64,000 nt of DNA from Actinomadura madurae (lineage in GTDB: Bacteria > Actinomycetota > Actinomycetes > Streptosporangiales > Streptosporangiaceae), in contig NZ_FOVH01000014.1 of NCBI RefSeq assembly GCF_900115095.1, positions 62,001 to 126,000 of the forward strand, in the 5' to 3' direction. The notes under the pieces were generated by a model. The model was not told where the DNA came from and did not search any database. It was given only the letters and a program-made list of their open reading frames with translations. Position numbers and translations under genes: made by a program. This document shows, one piece after another, positions 48,864 through 57,995 of this stretch (position 1 is its first letter; each line of letters opens with the position of its first letter).

Positions 48864-50057
48864 ATGACGGGGACCCTCGCCGGGCGTCGTCCTGGGTCGA
48901 TTCCGCCACAGGTCATCGCCATTCTGAGTGCCGAGCTGCCGTCGCTGGCCGAAGAGATCATCGCCGAGGTGCGGCGGTCGGTGCCGGAGTACGGGCGGCA
49001 GGACGGGGCGTCCAAGCCGCCCGCGTTCCGGATCACGGTCGAGCAGGCCATGGCGGCGTTCGTCGACCAGGTGTCGGGAGGCGGGGACGGTACCGAGCGG
49101 CGCGACGAGCTGTGCCGGGAGCTCGGCCGGAGCGAGGCCTACCAGGGGCGCACGCTGGACGCGTTGCAGGCGGCGTACCGGGTCGGGGTGCAGGTCGCGT
49201 GGCGGCGGGTGGCGAACGTCGCGCGGGAGAAGCGGCTGCCGGCCGGGGTCATGACGCGGCTGGCCGACGCGCTGTTCGCCTACATCGACGAGCTGGCGTC
49301 GCTGTCGGTCGAGGGCTACCTGGAGGTGCGGTCGTCGGCCGACGAACTGCCTGGTGATCATCGGCGGCTGCTGCGGCTGGTGCTGGGGCCGGGCGTGGCG
49401 AGCGGCGCGCTGGTGGAGTCCGCGGCGGCGGTGGGGTGGGAGGTGCCGAGCGCCGTGACGATGGTGGCGATACCGGCCGGGGTGCGATGCGTCCGGGAGG
49501 CGCTGGACGAGGATGTGCTCGCTGACCTCGCCGACGCCGAACCTCATCTCTTGATACCCGGGGCGTACGACGAGGAGCGTGCCGCGATGCTGGAGCGGTC
49601 GCTTCCGGATCGCCGGGCGGCGGTGGGGTTGGGCGTGCCCCTGGCGGAGGCGGGCGACTCGTTGCGGTGGGCGCGGCAGGCCTTGGCCTTGGTGGAGGCG
49701 GGCGTTCTGGAGGACGGCGGGCCGACGCTGTGCGAGCGGCACCTGCTGGAGCTGTGGCTGCTGTCGGACAGGGCTCTGCTCGATCAGCTTGCCCGGCGGG
49801 AACTGGCCGTGCTGGCGGGAATGACAAGATCACGTCGAATGCGCATGACCGAAACTCTCACCGCGTGGCTGGAGGCGCAGGGAAACGCCGTCGAGGCGGC
49901 GCGGATGCTGCGGCTGCATCCGCAGACGGTCCGCTATCGGATGCGGCAGATCAGCGAGACGTTCGACGAGCAGTTGACCGATCCGTCCGCGCGTTTCGTC
50001 CTGGACGCGGTGCTGCGGGCGCACCGGCTGCGGGAACGGAGTCCGTCCTCGAGATGA
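48864..50057 (+). CDS. PucR/CdaR-type transcriptional regulator
   Basis: A 397-residue paralogue of the regulators at 28031 and 50311: N-terminal helical domain (ELPSLAEEIIAEVRRSVPEY, GRTLDALQAAYRVGVQVAWRR, ADALFAYIDELASLSVEGY), degenerate GGDEF-like middle and C-terminal helix-turn-helix (AARMLRLHPQTVRYRMRQIS). Recruitment of this fold as a ligand-sensing activator or repressor is known for PucR/CdaR. It is followed by a 253-nt gap and then its closest paralogue, so a recent tandem duplication is likely. Start ATG after GAGGGGAGGGG. Confidence 0.88.
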   Translation: MTGTLAGRRPGSIPPQVIAILSAELPSLAEEIIAEVRRSVPEYGRQDGASKPPAFRITVEQAMAAFVDQVSGGGDGTERRDELCRELGRSEAYQGRTLDALQAAYRVGVQVAWRRVANVAREKRLPAGVMTRLADALFAYIDELASLSVEGYLEVRSSADELPGDHRRLLRLVLGPGVASGALVESAAAVGWEVPSAVTMVAIPAGVRCVREALDEDVLADLADAEPHLLIPGAYDEERAAMLERSLPDRRAAVGLGVPLAEAGDSLRWARQALALVEAGVLEDGGPTLCERHLLELWLLSDRALLDQLARRELAVLAGMTRSRRMRMTETLTAWLEAQGNAVEAARMLRLHPQTVRYRMRQISETFDEQLTDPSARFVLDAVLRAHRLRERSPSSR

Positions 50058-50310
50058 ACTGTCCTTTATCGGACGCCGAGTGTCACTGCAAAGCGACAGT
50101 ATGGTGATTTTACTTTCTCTTTGCATTAAGCCCTAGTTGATCTGATCTAACTTCGTTGTGGTCCGGCTCACAGATCGCGGGGGGTGTGCAGGGGTCCCCC
50201 GCTCGGCGCGCCCTCAGCGTCACGCCGTACCGCCGACCGTCCGGGAAGCCGGGTGCCCCCGCCCGGCGAAACGCCAGGACCGCGACGGCGGCGTTCTCGG
50301 AGGTGTGCCC

Positions 50311-51534
50311 ATGACACGGACTCTGACGCCGGAGCACGCGCAGCGGCGGGCGAGGCTGCCGCGGCGGCTTGCCCTGCTGATGCGGCCGGAGCTGCCCAGT
50401 CTCTCCCAGGAGATCATCGAGGAGGTGCGCAGGTCGATCCCCGAGTACGGGCGTCCCCTGCGGGACCCGCACGTGGAGGCGCTGCGGATCGGGGTCGAGC
50501 GCGCCCTGATGGACTTCGTCGACCAGGTCGCCAACCCCCACGCCCCGCGCGAGCGCCACCACGAGACCTACCGCCGGCTCGGCCGGTTCGAGGCGCAGGA
50601 GGGCCGGACGCTCGACACGCTCCAGGCCGCGCTGCGCATCGGCGCGCAGGTCGCGTGGCGCCGCATCATGAAGGTCGGCCCGCGCCGGCGCGTGTCGCCC
50701 GAGGTGATGGCGCAGCTCGCGGACGCTCTGTTCGCCTACATCGACGAGCTGGCCGCGCTCGCGCTGGAGGGCTACATGGACGCGCGGCCGGACGGCGAGG
50801 CCGAGGAGCACCGGCGGCGGTTACTCGAACTGCTGCTACGCCGGGCCGGGTCCCGCATGCTGGCCGAGGCCGCCGAACGGGCGCGCTGGACGATCCCGGA
50901 CGAGGTCACCGCCGTCGTGGCCCCGTCGGGCGCACGGTACGTCCGCGGCGCCCTGGACGATGACGTCCTCGCCGACCTCACCGCCACCCAGCCGTTCCTG
51001 GTCGTGCCCGGGAGGCCGACCCCCGAGCGGCGGCAGGCCCTGCTCCGCGTCCTGCCCGACGGGCAGCTCGTCACGGGCCTCACCGTGCCGATCACCGGGG
51101 TCGCCGATTCGCTGCGGTGGGCGCGGCACGCGCTCGGCCTGGTGGAGACGGGGGTGCTCGGGGACGCGCCGGTGACCGACTGCGAGGAGCACCTCGTCAC
51201 CCTCTGGCTGCTCTCCGACCAGGCCCTCATCGACCAGCTCGCCCACCGCCACCTCGGTGAGATGGACGGCTTCAGCCCCCGCCAGCGCGACCGGCTGCTC
51301 GACACGCTCCGCGCCTCGCTGGTGACCCGCGGCACCGCCACCGACATCGCCGGCGAGCTCGGCATCCACCCCCAGACCGTCCGGTACCGGATGCGGCAGG
51401 TCGAGGGCATCCTCGGCGACCGGCTGGCCGACTCCGAGGCGCGCTTCGCGATCGAGGCGGTGCTGCGCGCGATGCGGCTGCGCGAGCGCGCCTCGCGGGC
51501 GGGCGCCGGACGGGACGACAACGCACCCGAATAA
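50311..51534 (+). CDS. PucR/CdaR-type transcriptional regulator
   Basis: A 407-residue paralogue of the preceding gene, with the same three-part architecture: ELPSLSQEIIEEVRRSIPEYGR, GRTLDTLQAALRIGAQVAWRR, ADALFAYIDELAALALEGY; GGDEF-like middle; HTH AGELGIHPQTVRYRMRQVEG. ATG at 50311 is preceded by GGAGG at 7 nt. The 253-nt gap upstream (50058-50310) includes an AT-rich patch near 50100-50150 that may hold the promoter. A 13-bp palindrome atcaaccgttgat follows the stop (51534-51546). Confidence 0.88.
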   Translation: MTRTLTPEHAQRRARLPRRLALLMRPELPSLSQEIIEEVRRSIPEYGRPLRDPHVEALRIGVERALMDFVDQVANPHAPRERHHETYRRLGRFEAQEGRTLDTLQAALRIGAQVAWRRIMKVGPRRRVSPEVMAQLADALFAYIDELAALALEGYMDARPDGEAEEHRRRLLELLLRRAGSRMLAEAAERARWTIPDEVTAVVAPSGARYVRGALDDDVLADLTATQPFLVVPGRPTPERRQALLRVLPDGQLVTGLTVPITGVADSLRWARHALGLVETGVLGDAPVTDCEEHLVTLWLLSDQALIDQLAHRHLGEMDGFSPRQRDRLLDTLRASLVTRGTATDIAGELGIHPQTVRYRMRQVEGILGDRLADSEARFAIEAVLRAMRLRERASRAGAGRDDNAPE

Positions 51535-51667
51535 TCAACCGTTGATAATCGCCAATTGTCGTCTCGGCGGGAAATGAGCACCTGACACGGACCTTGACGC
51601 GCAGGGTTGATCCGCCGATTCGGCGCATGCTTCCATCCAATTCAGTGCAATTCGGCGGGATGGGTGC

Positions 51668-52816
51668 GTGGAGGTGCGTTCGGTGCGCTCACGATCGGCT
51701 TCGCTCCTGGCCGGGCTCGCCGCGGTGGCGCTCATCGGCACGGTGGGCGTCCACCCGGTGCTCGCGGAGCCGACCCCCGCTCCGAGCACGACCGTTACCG
51801 ATGAACCGACCGACCCGCCGACGGAGACGCCCACGGATCCGCCTACAGATCCGCCGACCGACCCGCCGACCGATTCGCCTACGGACCCACCGACCGACCC
51901 TCCGACCGACCCGCCTACAGATCCGCCGACCGACCCGCCCACTGATCCGCCCACGGACCCTCCGACCGACCCGCCTACGGATCCGCCCACGGACCCGCCG
52001 AACGAGCCGGGCACTCCCAAGACCCCGGTGCTGTCCCTCGGGCTGTCGGTCTCGTCCGCGACGATGCGTCCCGGTGGCTCGATCACCGCGACCGTGCGGG
52101 TGTCCTCGGCGAAGGCGACCGCGACCGGCACCGTCCTGCGGATGTCGGCCGCGGGTGCGGGGGTGAGCCCCCGGACGCAGAACCTCGGCAGCGTCGGGAG
52201 CGGCGGGGCGTCGGCGCTCGCGACCGTGCGGGCCCCGTCCACCGCGAAACCCGGGCTGATCACCCTGCGCGCGTCCGTCTCGGCGGCCAGGGCCAGGACG
52301 GTGTCCCGCAGTTACAAGCTGATCGTCACGGCCGCGTCCGGGGCGCTGCCGCCCGGGATCAGCCCGACGTCGCTGCCGCCCGGGGTCCCGCCGCTGACCG
52401 CGTCCGGCTTCGACCCGCTCGCGGGCATGACCGGTCCGCAGGTGGCGCTGCCGCCGATCGTGCCGGACACCCCGCAGATCGCGCCGGCCTCCGGGCCGCT
52501 CGTCCCGGTGTCGAACCTGCGCGAGCTCCCCGACGAGCGGTTCACCGTCGCGGACCTGGTCGCGCTCCAGGCGGGCTTCCTGGCCGCGCTGGCGGTCGTG
52601 GTGACGCTGCTGCTGCTCCGGCTACGGCTGGGCCGCCGGGCCGGCACCCGCGCCCGGCGGGCGGCACGCCGGCGGCTGCGCGCCGCGGGCTCGCGGCTCG
52701 CGGGCAAGCGGCCCACCGCGGCGAGGCTCCGCACGCTCCCGCCGCAGCCCGCCCGCGTCCGCACGGTCCGGCCCGCCTGGCTCCCGGCCGGGCAGGTCCG
52801 CGCCGCCCGCCCCTGA
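51668..52816 (+). CDS. Surface protein with Pro-Thr-Asp repeat stalk
   Basis: A 382-residue protein: signal peptide (about 1-33, PVLA-EP), a stalk of about seventeen PTDP tetrapeptides (about 45-112), a beta domain with LSVSSATMRPGGSITATVRV (about 122-220, Ig/CARDB-like), a Pro-rich linker, one C-terminal transmembrane helix (about 296-318) and a very basic cytoplasmic tail. It looks like a wall-spanning protein held by its C-terminal helix; no LPxTG sortase motif. GTG start at 51668; GTGs at 51674 and 51683 are alternatives. Function unknown. Confidence 0.75.
   Translation: MEVRSVRSRSASLLAGLAAVALIGTVGVHPVLAEPTPAPSTTVTDEPTDPPTETPTDPPTDPPTDPPTDSPTDPPTDPPTDPPTDPPTDPPTDPPTDPPTDPPTDPPTDPPNEPGTPKTPVLSLGLSVSSATMRPGGSITATVRVSSAKATATGTVLRMSAAGAGVSPRTQNLGSVGSGGASALATVRAPSTAKPGLITLRASVSAARARTVSRSYKLIVTAASGALPPGISPTSLPPGVPPLTASGFDPLAGMTGPQVALPPIVPDTPQIAPASGPLVPVSNLRELPDERFTVADLVALQAGFLAALAVVVTLLLLRLRLGRRAGTRARRAARRRLRAAGSRLAGKRPTAARLRTLPPQPARVRTVRPAWLPAGQVRAARP
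51800..52003 (+). repeat. 12-bp coding repeat (PTDP)
   Basis: About seventeen 12-bp units such as ccgaccgacccg / cctacggatccg encode Pro-Thr-Asp-Pro. Synonymous variation between units (accgac, acggat, acagat) shows selection on the peptide rather than pure recent slippage. Confidence 0.95.
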
Positions 52817-52840
52817 ACGGGGCGACGCGGCGGCGTGGGG

Positions 52841-53506
52841 TCAGCGGGCGAGCCGGATCAGGATGCGGCACACCTCGTCGATGATCTCCGCGGCCTCGTC
52901 CTCGTTCTCGGCGGTGGCGATCTCCCGCCCGGCCTCGCCGATCACCGTGGTGAGCACGAGGCTCAGCACCTGCTCGGCGCGTCCGGCGGGCTCCCCGGAG
53001 GACGGGCCGCGCAGCAGCTTGGTGTTCTGCGCGATCCAGTGCTGGGCGCGGCTGCGGCGCATCAGCGACGACCCCGCCGGGCCCTCGCCGTCGAGGAAGA
53101 GCCGGGCCGCCTCCCGCCGCTCCCAGCACACCCGCAGGTAGGCCCGGGCCCCGGCGGTGAACAGCGCGATCGGGTCGGACTCGCCCTCCTTGCGGGCGGC
53201 GGACACGGCCTGCGCGGCGCTCGCCTCCTGCTCGGCGCTGAGGTCCTCCCACAGCGCCACGTACAGCCCTGCCTTGCCGCCGTAGTGGTGGTAGAGGCTG
53301 CCGACGCTGATGCCGGACCGCTCGACGATCTCGGCGATCCCCGCCGCGGAGTAGCCGCGGTCGGCGAAGACCCGCAGCGCCGCGCTCAGCAGCGCCTGGC
53401 GGGTGGCGTCGGCCCGCGCCCACTGGCGGCCGCCCCCCGCGGCGCCGCCGCCCTCCCCATTCGCCTCACCCGCGCCGCCGACCTGGCGCGCCCTGCTCGT
53501 CCGCAT
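52841..53506 (-). CDS. TetR-family transcriptional regulator
   Basis: A 221-residue TetR protein with HTH at about residues 36-80 (RQALLSAALRVFADRGYSAA, IAEIVERSGISVGSLYHHYGGK). Its first 30 residues are Gly/Ala-rich and may not be translated; the first convincing conserved residue is in WARADATRQ, so a downstream start is possible. Target genes are not evident: the lytic transglycosylase gene follows on the same strand upstream of it, and the stalk protein converges. Confidence 0.88.
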   Translation of the reverse strand: MRTSRARQVGGAGEANGEGGGAAGGGRQWARADATRQALLSAALRVFADRGYSAAGIAEIVERSGISVGSLYHHYGGKAGLYVALWEDLSAEQEASAAQAVSAARKEGESDPIALFTAGARAYLRVCWERREAARLFLDGEGPAGSSLMRRSRAQHWIAQNTKLLRGPSSGEPAGRAEQVLSLVLTTVIGEAGREIATAENEDEAAEIIDEVCRILIRLAR

Positions 53507-53566
53507 GCCTCCATGGTGCCAGCTCGGGCCTGCCGGGACGCGGCCGAGCGCGGGTCCGGCGGGGGC

Positions 53567-54328
53567 TCAGTACCAGTTGTGCGCCTGCCACCAGTCCCAG
53601 GCGCCGCACGGGTCCTTGTAACGGGCCTTGATGTAGCCGAGGCCCCACGCGATCTGGGTGGGGGAGCTGGTGCGCCAGTCGGCTCCCGCGCTCGCCAGCT
53701 TCGAGCCGGGCAGCGCCTGCGGGATGCCGTAGGCGCCGCTGGACGGGTTCTCGGCCCGCTCGTTCCAGCCGCTCTCGTGCATCCAGAGCGTCTCCAGGTC
53801 CGCCCAGCAGCGGCCCCAGCCCTTGAGCGCGTTCATCTTCTTGCCGTACGCCTTGTTCTGCGCGGCGCTCGGGTTCGACTTGGCGAGCCGCTCCCGCTCC
53901 TGCTGGGCCTTGAGCTTCGCCCGCGCCGCCGCCTCCTTCTTGGCCTTCTCCTTGAGCCGCTTCAGCTCCCGCTGGTGCTCCTCGTAGGCGCGCTTCTTCG
54001 CGGCGGCGATCGAGTCGGCCAGGATCGGGTCCATGTCGGACGCCGACGTCAGCTTGGCGAGCATGTCGTTGGTCGACAGGCCGGCGGCGGCCGCCTTCGG
54101 CGGCTTGGTGCCGTCGTCCACGAAGCTGCCGAGGTCGACCATCGTCAGCGCCGCGCCGAGCGCGCCGATGGCCACGATCATGATGGTGACGTTGCTGGTG
54201 AGCACCCGCCGCAGGCGCCCGCGTCCGCGCGGCGCGTCCGGGCGTTCCTCGGGCGATCGACGCGGCTGCGGCACCCGTGCGGAACGCCGGGTGGAGGGAC
54301 GTCTGCGCGTGCCGTGACTCTGTGGCAT
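53567..54328 (-). CDS. Lytic transglycosylase-like cell-wall hydrolase
   Basis: A 253-residue membrane-anchored protein: basic cytoplasmic N-terminus, transmembrane segment about 43-63, a Lys/Glu/Arg coiled segment (EEHQRELKRLKEKAKKEAAA) and a C-terminal SLT-like domain from about 175, with the catalytic glutamate in LWMHESGWN and GAYGIPQALPGSK, ending WGLGYIKARY ... WWQAHNWY. This C-terminal module is widespread in actinomycete cell-wall enzymes. It would cleave peptidoglycan at the outer face. Start ATG at 54328. Confidence 0.9.
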   Translation of the reverse strand: MPQSHGTRRRPSTRRSARVPQPRRSPEERPDAPRGRGRLRRVLTSNVTIMIVAIGALGAALTMVDLGSFVDDGTKPPKAAAAGLSTNDMLAKLTSASDMDPILADSIAAAKKRAYEEHQRELKRLKEKAKKEAAARAKLKAQQERERLAKSNPSAAQNKAYGKKMNALKGWGRCWADLETLWMHESGWNERAENPSSGAYGIPQALPGSKLASAGADWRTSSPTQIAWGLGYIKARYKDPCGAWDWWQAHNWY

Positions 54329-54400
54329 AGGAGAAGACTGCCTTATCGCCCGGGTCTCGTGTCGTCGAAGACCAAGTACGCGGCCGGGACGCCGCGCGGT

Positions 54401-54943
54401 TCACCCATCGCCGCGTGCCCTGCCCTGGCCCTGGCCGGGGTTCAAGAGTTCCACATCGCCGGCCGCGAGCCGGGCGGGTTGCAGCGCCTCGAACAGGTCC
54501 CGGTGCATGCCGTCGAACGCCGCGAGGGCGCCGCCGGGGGCCTCCAGCGCCAGGCTCACCTCGTTGGCCCGCTCCCGTCCCGCGTCGGTGATCTCCACGA
54601 GGGTGGCGCGCCGGTCGCGCGGATGCCGGGCCCGGCCGACGAGCCCGGCCGCCTCCAGCTGGTCGACGGTGAGCTTCACCGTCGTCGGATGCATCATCAG
54701 GATGCGGCCCAGCGTGCTCAGCCGCGCCCGCCCGTTGACGGAGAGCGCGAGGGTGGTCAGCAGGAAGTAGCCGGTCCGGGTGAGGTCCAGCCGCTTCAGT
54801 TCGATGTCCAGGGCTTTCGTGAGCAGCTGGTTGAGCCGCCCGACCGAACAGATCGCCAGGAACGGCCACGGATCACCGCGCAGCCCCTGGTCCTTCCAGC
54901 GGTCCCGGACGCCCATGACCAGGGGGTCCACGCCGTCGTCCAT
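54401..54943 (-). CDS. MarR-family regulator, divergent from second mce operon
   Basis: About 180 residues. Winged helix at about 45-105: LDLTRTGYFLLTTLALSVNG, LGRILMMHPTTVKLTVDQLEAAGLV and the wing RARHPRDRRATLVEITDAG, the standard MarR pattern. It is divergent from the second mce operon, 271 nt away, and is the best local candidate for its regulator. ATG at 54943 is used; a GTG at 54979 would add 12 residues. The AT-rich patch at 54995-55045 upstream includes taagtactcgcttctta, an imperfect inverted repeat that could be its operator. Confidence 0.88.
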   Translation of the reverse strand: MDDGVDPLVMGVRDRWKDQGLRGDPWPFLAICSVGRLNQLLTKALDIELKRLDLTRTGYFLLTTLALSVNGRARLSTLGRILMMHPTTVKLTVDQLEAAGLVGRARHPRDRRATLVEITDAGRERANEVSLALEAPGGALAAFDGMHRDLFEALQPARLAAGDVELLNPGQGQGRARGDG

Positions 54944-55214
54944 GACTTCTTCGATGCCTCGTCGCGCCTTGGTCTGCACCGGCCGATCGTAGCTTCGAAC
55001 AAAACCAGATGTAAGTACTCGCTTCTTAGACCTTCTTCCAATAGAGTGCCTCAAATCACAGGCGGTGCCGGTGTGCTCTGAAGGGTGCGCGGGGTCGCAT
55101 GTGGTACCGGGCCGGCCGGCAACGGCGGCGCCAGCGCACGACATGGCGGCGCCGCGCACGGCGGGCTCCGGGGTTTCGGATGGGCGCCGACGTCCGAGCA
55201 CAAAGGAGGCTGGA

Positions 55215-55256
55215 GTGAACCTTCACCAACCCCCCTTGGGGGAGGTCACCGGCTGA
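55215..55256 (+). CDS. 13-codon leader peptide coupled to yrbEA
   Basis: AAAGGAGG at 55202-55209 is the best Shine-Dalgarno sequence in this region but is 46 nt away from the yrbEA ATG. It is ideally placed for GTG at 55215, which opens VNLHQPPLGEVTG and stops at a TGA overlapping the yrbEA ATG (TGATG). Inside it, ccccccttggggg can pair with the GGGGGAGG that would serve yrbEA, so translating the leader would open that site. A translational-coupling or attenuation leader is the inference. Confidence 0.5.
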   Translation: MNLHQPPLGEVTG

Positions 55257-56059
55257 TGGCCCTGAGCCTGACCAAGGCCCCGGACCTGGCACGCAGACGC
55301 GTCGAGCGAGCTCTCGACGAGACCGGACTGCTGTGCGTGACCCTCCTCGAAGGGCTGCGCCGCACCTGGGACCTGCGCCAGTGGTGGGGCGAGTTCATCG
55401 AGCAGTGCTGGTTCCTGGCGCGGGTCACCAGCGTGCCGGTGATGCTCATCGCGGTGCCGCTCGGCGCGACGATCTCGCTCCAGGTGGGCGACATCGCCCG
55501 GCAGCTCGGCGCGCAGTCCGGCACCGGCGCGCTGCTCACCGCGGCGATGATCCAGCAGGTGGCGCCGCTGGCCGCGGCGCTGCTGGTCTCCGGCGTCGGC
55601 GGCTCGGCGATCACCGCCGACATGGGCGCCCGCAACATCCGCGACGAACTCGCGGCCATGGAGGTCATGGGCATCAACCCGATCCACCGCCTGGTCACCC
55701 CCCGGCTGTGGGCGGCGAGCATGGTGTCCGGCCTGCTCTGCTCGGTGGTGATCCTCGCGGGCATCGTGGGCGGCTACTACTTCAACGTCATCCAGCAGGG
55801 CGTCAGCCCCGGCGCGTTCTTCGACGGCGCCACGACCCTGCTGCAGTTCTCGGACCTGATGATCACCCTGTTCAAGGCGTGGGTGTTCGGGTTCATCGCC
55901 GCCGCCGTCGCCTGCTACATGGGCATGAACTGCGACTACGGCCCGGTCGGCGTCGGCCGCGCGGTCAACCGGGCGGTGGTCGTCACCTCGATCGTGGTGT
56001 TCGCGACGAACTACATCCTCACCATGATCTACCAGGTCCTGTTCCCCCCGAGGTTCTGA
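55256..56059 (+). CDS. yrbEA: Mce ABC-transporter permease YrbEA, second operon
   Basis: A 267-residue MlaE-family permease. AVPLGATISLQVGDIARQLG, the coupling loop RDELAAMEVMGINPIHRLVTPR and GYYFNVIQQG are the diagnostic segments. About five transmembrane helices. First gene of the second mce operon; unlike the first operon no ATPase gene precedes it. Starts at ATG within the leader peptide stop; stop overlaps yrbEB start (TGATG). Confidence 0.95.
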   Translation: MALSLTKAPDLARRRVERALDETGLLCVTLLEGLRRTWDLRQWWGEFIEQCWFLARVTSVPVMLIAVPLGATISLQVGDIARQLGAQSGTGALLTAAMIQQVAPLAAALLVSGVGGSAITADMGARNIRDELAAMEVMGINPIHRLVTPRLWAASMVSGLLCSVVILAGIVGGYYFNVIQQGVSPGAFFDGATTLLQFSDLMITLFKAWVFGFIAAAVACYMGMNCDYGPVGVGRAVNRAVVVTSIVVFATNYILTMIYQVLFPPRF

Positions 56060-56913
56060 TGGTCGCCATATCCCCCGTCCGCAAGCTGGGCCGCGCCGTC
56101 AGGGGCCGGACCGCGGGCCTCGCCGCGTCGGCCAACCTGCCGGTGTTCCTCGGCCGGGTCCTCTACCACCTGCTCTTCGACATCGTCATCCGGCGCAAGT
56201 ACGGCAAGACGCTCGCCAAGCAGGTCAGCGACATCACCGTCGGCGTCGGCGCGCTGGTCATCGGCGGCGGCATGATCTTCGTGATCGCGACGATGTCGCT
56301 CGCCACCGGCGCGATGGTCGGCCTGCAGGGCTACCCCGGGCTGGAGCGCATCGGCGCCGAGGCGTTCACCGGGCTGGTCGCGAGCTACTCCAACGTCCGC
56401 GAGGTCACCCCGATCATCGCGGGCGTCGCGCTGGTCGCCCAGGTCGGCACCGGGTTCACCGCCGAGATCGGCGCGATGCGGATCTCCGAGGAGATCGACG
56501 CGCTGGAGGTCATGGGCATCAACTCGCTGGCCTACCTGGTGTGCACCAGGGTCGCCGCCGGCGTCATCGCGCTGGTGCCGCTGTACCTGGTGTCGCTGTT
56601 CATGGCGTTCTTCGCCACCAGGTTCATCACGATCCAGTACTTCGGCCTTTCACCCGGCATCTACGACTACTACTTTCACCTCTACCTGCCGCCGATCGAC
56701 GTGTTCTACAGCGTGATCAAGGTCGCGGTGTTCGCCTTCATCGTCATGTTCATCCACTGCTACCGCGGCTACTACGCGGCGGGCGGACCGGTCGGCGTCG
56801 GCGTCGCCGCGGGCCGCGCGATCCGGGAGTCGACCATTCTGATGATCCTGATGAACCTGGTCCTGTCGTACATCTTCTGGGGCCACGGCAGCACAGTGAA
56901 GTTGACCGGATGA
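56059..56913 (+). CDS. yrbEB: Mce ABC-transporter permease YrbEB, second operon
   Basis: A 284-residue MlaE-family permease with GAMVGLQGYPGLERIGAEAF, the coupling loop GAMRISEEIDALEVMGI and HCYRGYYAAGGPVGVGVAAG. It pairs with the preceding permease and overlaps the first MCE gene by four bases. As no ATPase is encoded here, it probably uses the MceG of the first operon. Confidence 0.95.
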   Translation: MVAISPVRKLGRAVRGRTAGLAASANLPVFLGRVLYHLLFDIVIRRKYGKTLAKQVSDITVGVGALVIGGGMIFVIATMSLATGAMVGLQGYPGLERIGAEAFTGLVASYSNVREVTPIIAGVALVAQVGTGFTAEIGAMRISEEIDALEVMGINSLAYLVCTRVAAGVIALVPLYLVSLFMAFFATRFITIQYFGLSPGIYDYYFHLYLPPIDVFYSVIKVAVFAFIVMFIHCYRGYYAAGGPVGVGVAAGRAIRESTILMILMNLVLSYIFWGHGSTVKLTG

Positions 56914-57995
56914 GCGACGAGACACTCTCCAAGCGCTCCCGGACCCTCTTCGGGCTGACCGGCGCGGGCGTCATCGCGGCCGCCGCGGCGTTCGTCGCGA
57001 TCGGGTCCACCCCGTCCCACGCGGGCTCCACGTACTACGACGCGACGTTCGGCAGGGCCGGGCAGGGCCTCGACCCCGGCAAGTCCGAGGTGAAGGTCCG
57101 CGGCATCGCGGTCGGCGAGGTCGACGACATCCGGCTGGCCGACAGCGGCCGGGTCACCGTCCGGATCCGGGTCGACAAGGGCGTCCGGATCGCCGACACG
57201 ACGGTCGCGACGGTCGAGCCGGTCTCGGTGTTCGGCCCGAAGGACCTCTCCCTCGACCTCGGCGCGCACGAACTGTCCGGCCCCTTCCTCGACGACGGCG
57301 GCAGGATCGCGAAGACCAACGACCCGAAGGAGCTGTCCGACACCGCCTGGCCCGCCTACAACCTCACCAAGGCGATCAATCCCGACGACGTGGCGACGAT
57401 CCTGCACACGTTCGGCGCCGGGCTGTCCGGCCAGGGGCCGGCGCTGCGCCGCACGATCGAGAACGGCGCGATCGTCGTCGACGCGACCTACAGGGACCGG
57501 GCGGCGATCCAGGCGCTGCTGAACGACATCAACGGCCTGTCGGGGACGTTCGCCTCCCGCGGCGACACCATCGCCCGCTTCGCCGGCGACTTCAACCAGC
57601 TCTCCCGGGTCGTCACCGCCAAGCCCGACAAGGTCTCCCAGCTGCTGGACGAGTCCGGCCGGCTCGGCGAGACCCTCGGCACGAACCTGCAGCGGCACGG
57701 CGGGAACCTCGGCAAGATCATCGACACCGGCGGCCAGGTCGTGCGGGTGGTGAACGGCCAGCGCCGCAACGTCCCGGTGCTGATCGACGGCCTGAACGGG
57801 TTCTTCGCCCTGCTGTCGCAGATCATCCGCGTCCCCGGTCCGGAGGGCACGCTGATCGCCCAGGCCCGCGACGACCTCCCGCTGGACATCTGCCAGATCA
57901 TCATCGACGTCTGCCCGTCGACGCCGCGGACGACGGCGTTCGACGCGCAACTGCCCAAGGGGCAGCAGGGCGCGCCGGCCGGGAGGAGGCCGTGA
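56910..57995 (+). CDS. mceA: MCE-domain protein, first position (MceA), second operon
   Basis: A 361-residue MCE protein: anchor about 14-33, MCE domain about 41-118 (VKVRGIAVGEVDDIRLAD, VEPVSVFGPKDLSLDLG), helical tunnel region and a C-terminus with two cysteines (LDICQIIIDVCPS). It is shorter than MceA of the first operon and lacks its Gly-rich tail. Overlaps the next gene by four bases. Confidence 0.92.
   Translation: MSDETLSKRSRTLFGLTGAGVIAAAAAFVAIGSTPSHAGSTYYDATFGRAGQGLDPGKSEVKVRGIAVGEVDDIRLADSGRVTVRIRVDKGVRIADTTVATVEPVSVFGPKDLSLDLGAHELSGPFLDDGGRIAKTNDPKELSDTAWPAYNLTKAINPDDVATILHTFGAGLSGQGPALRRTIENGAIVVDATYRDRAAIQALLNDINGLSGTFASRGDTIARFAGDFNQLSRVVTAKPDKVSQLLDESGRLGETLGTNLQRHGGNLGKIIDTGGQVVRVVNGQRRNVPVLIDGLNGFFALLSQIIRVPGPEGTLIAQARDDLPLDICQIIIDVCPSTPRTTAFDAQLPKGQQGAPAGRRP

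Noticed and set aside
51535..52263. Minus-strand frame encoding a GSVGGSVGG repeat protein
   Set aside because: It is the complement of the PTDP-coding repeat in the surface protein gene, which has a signal peptide and anchor; the reverse frame has no start signal.
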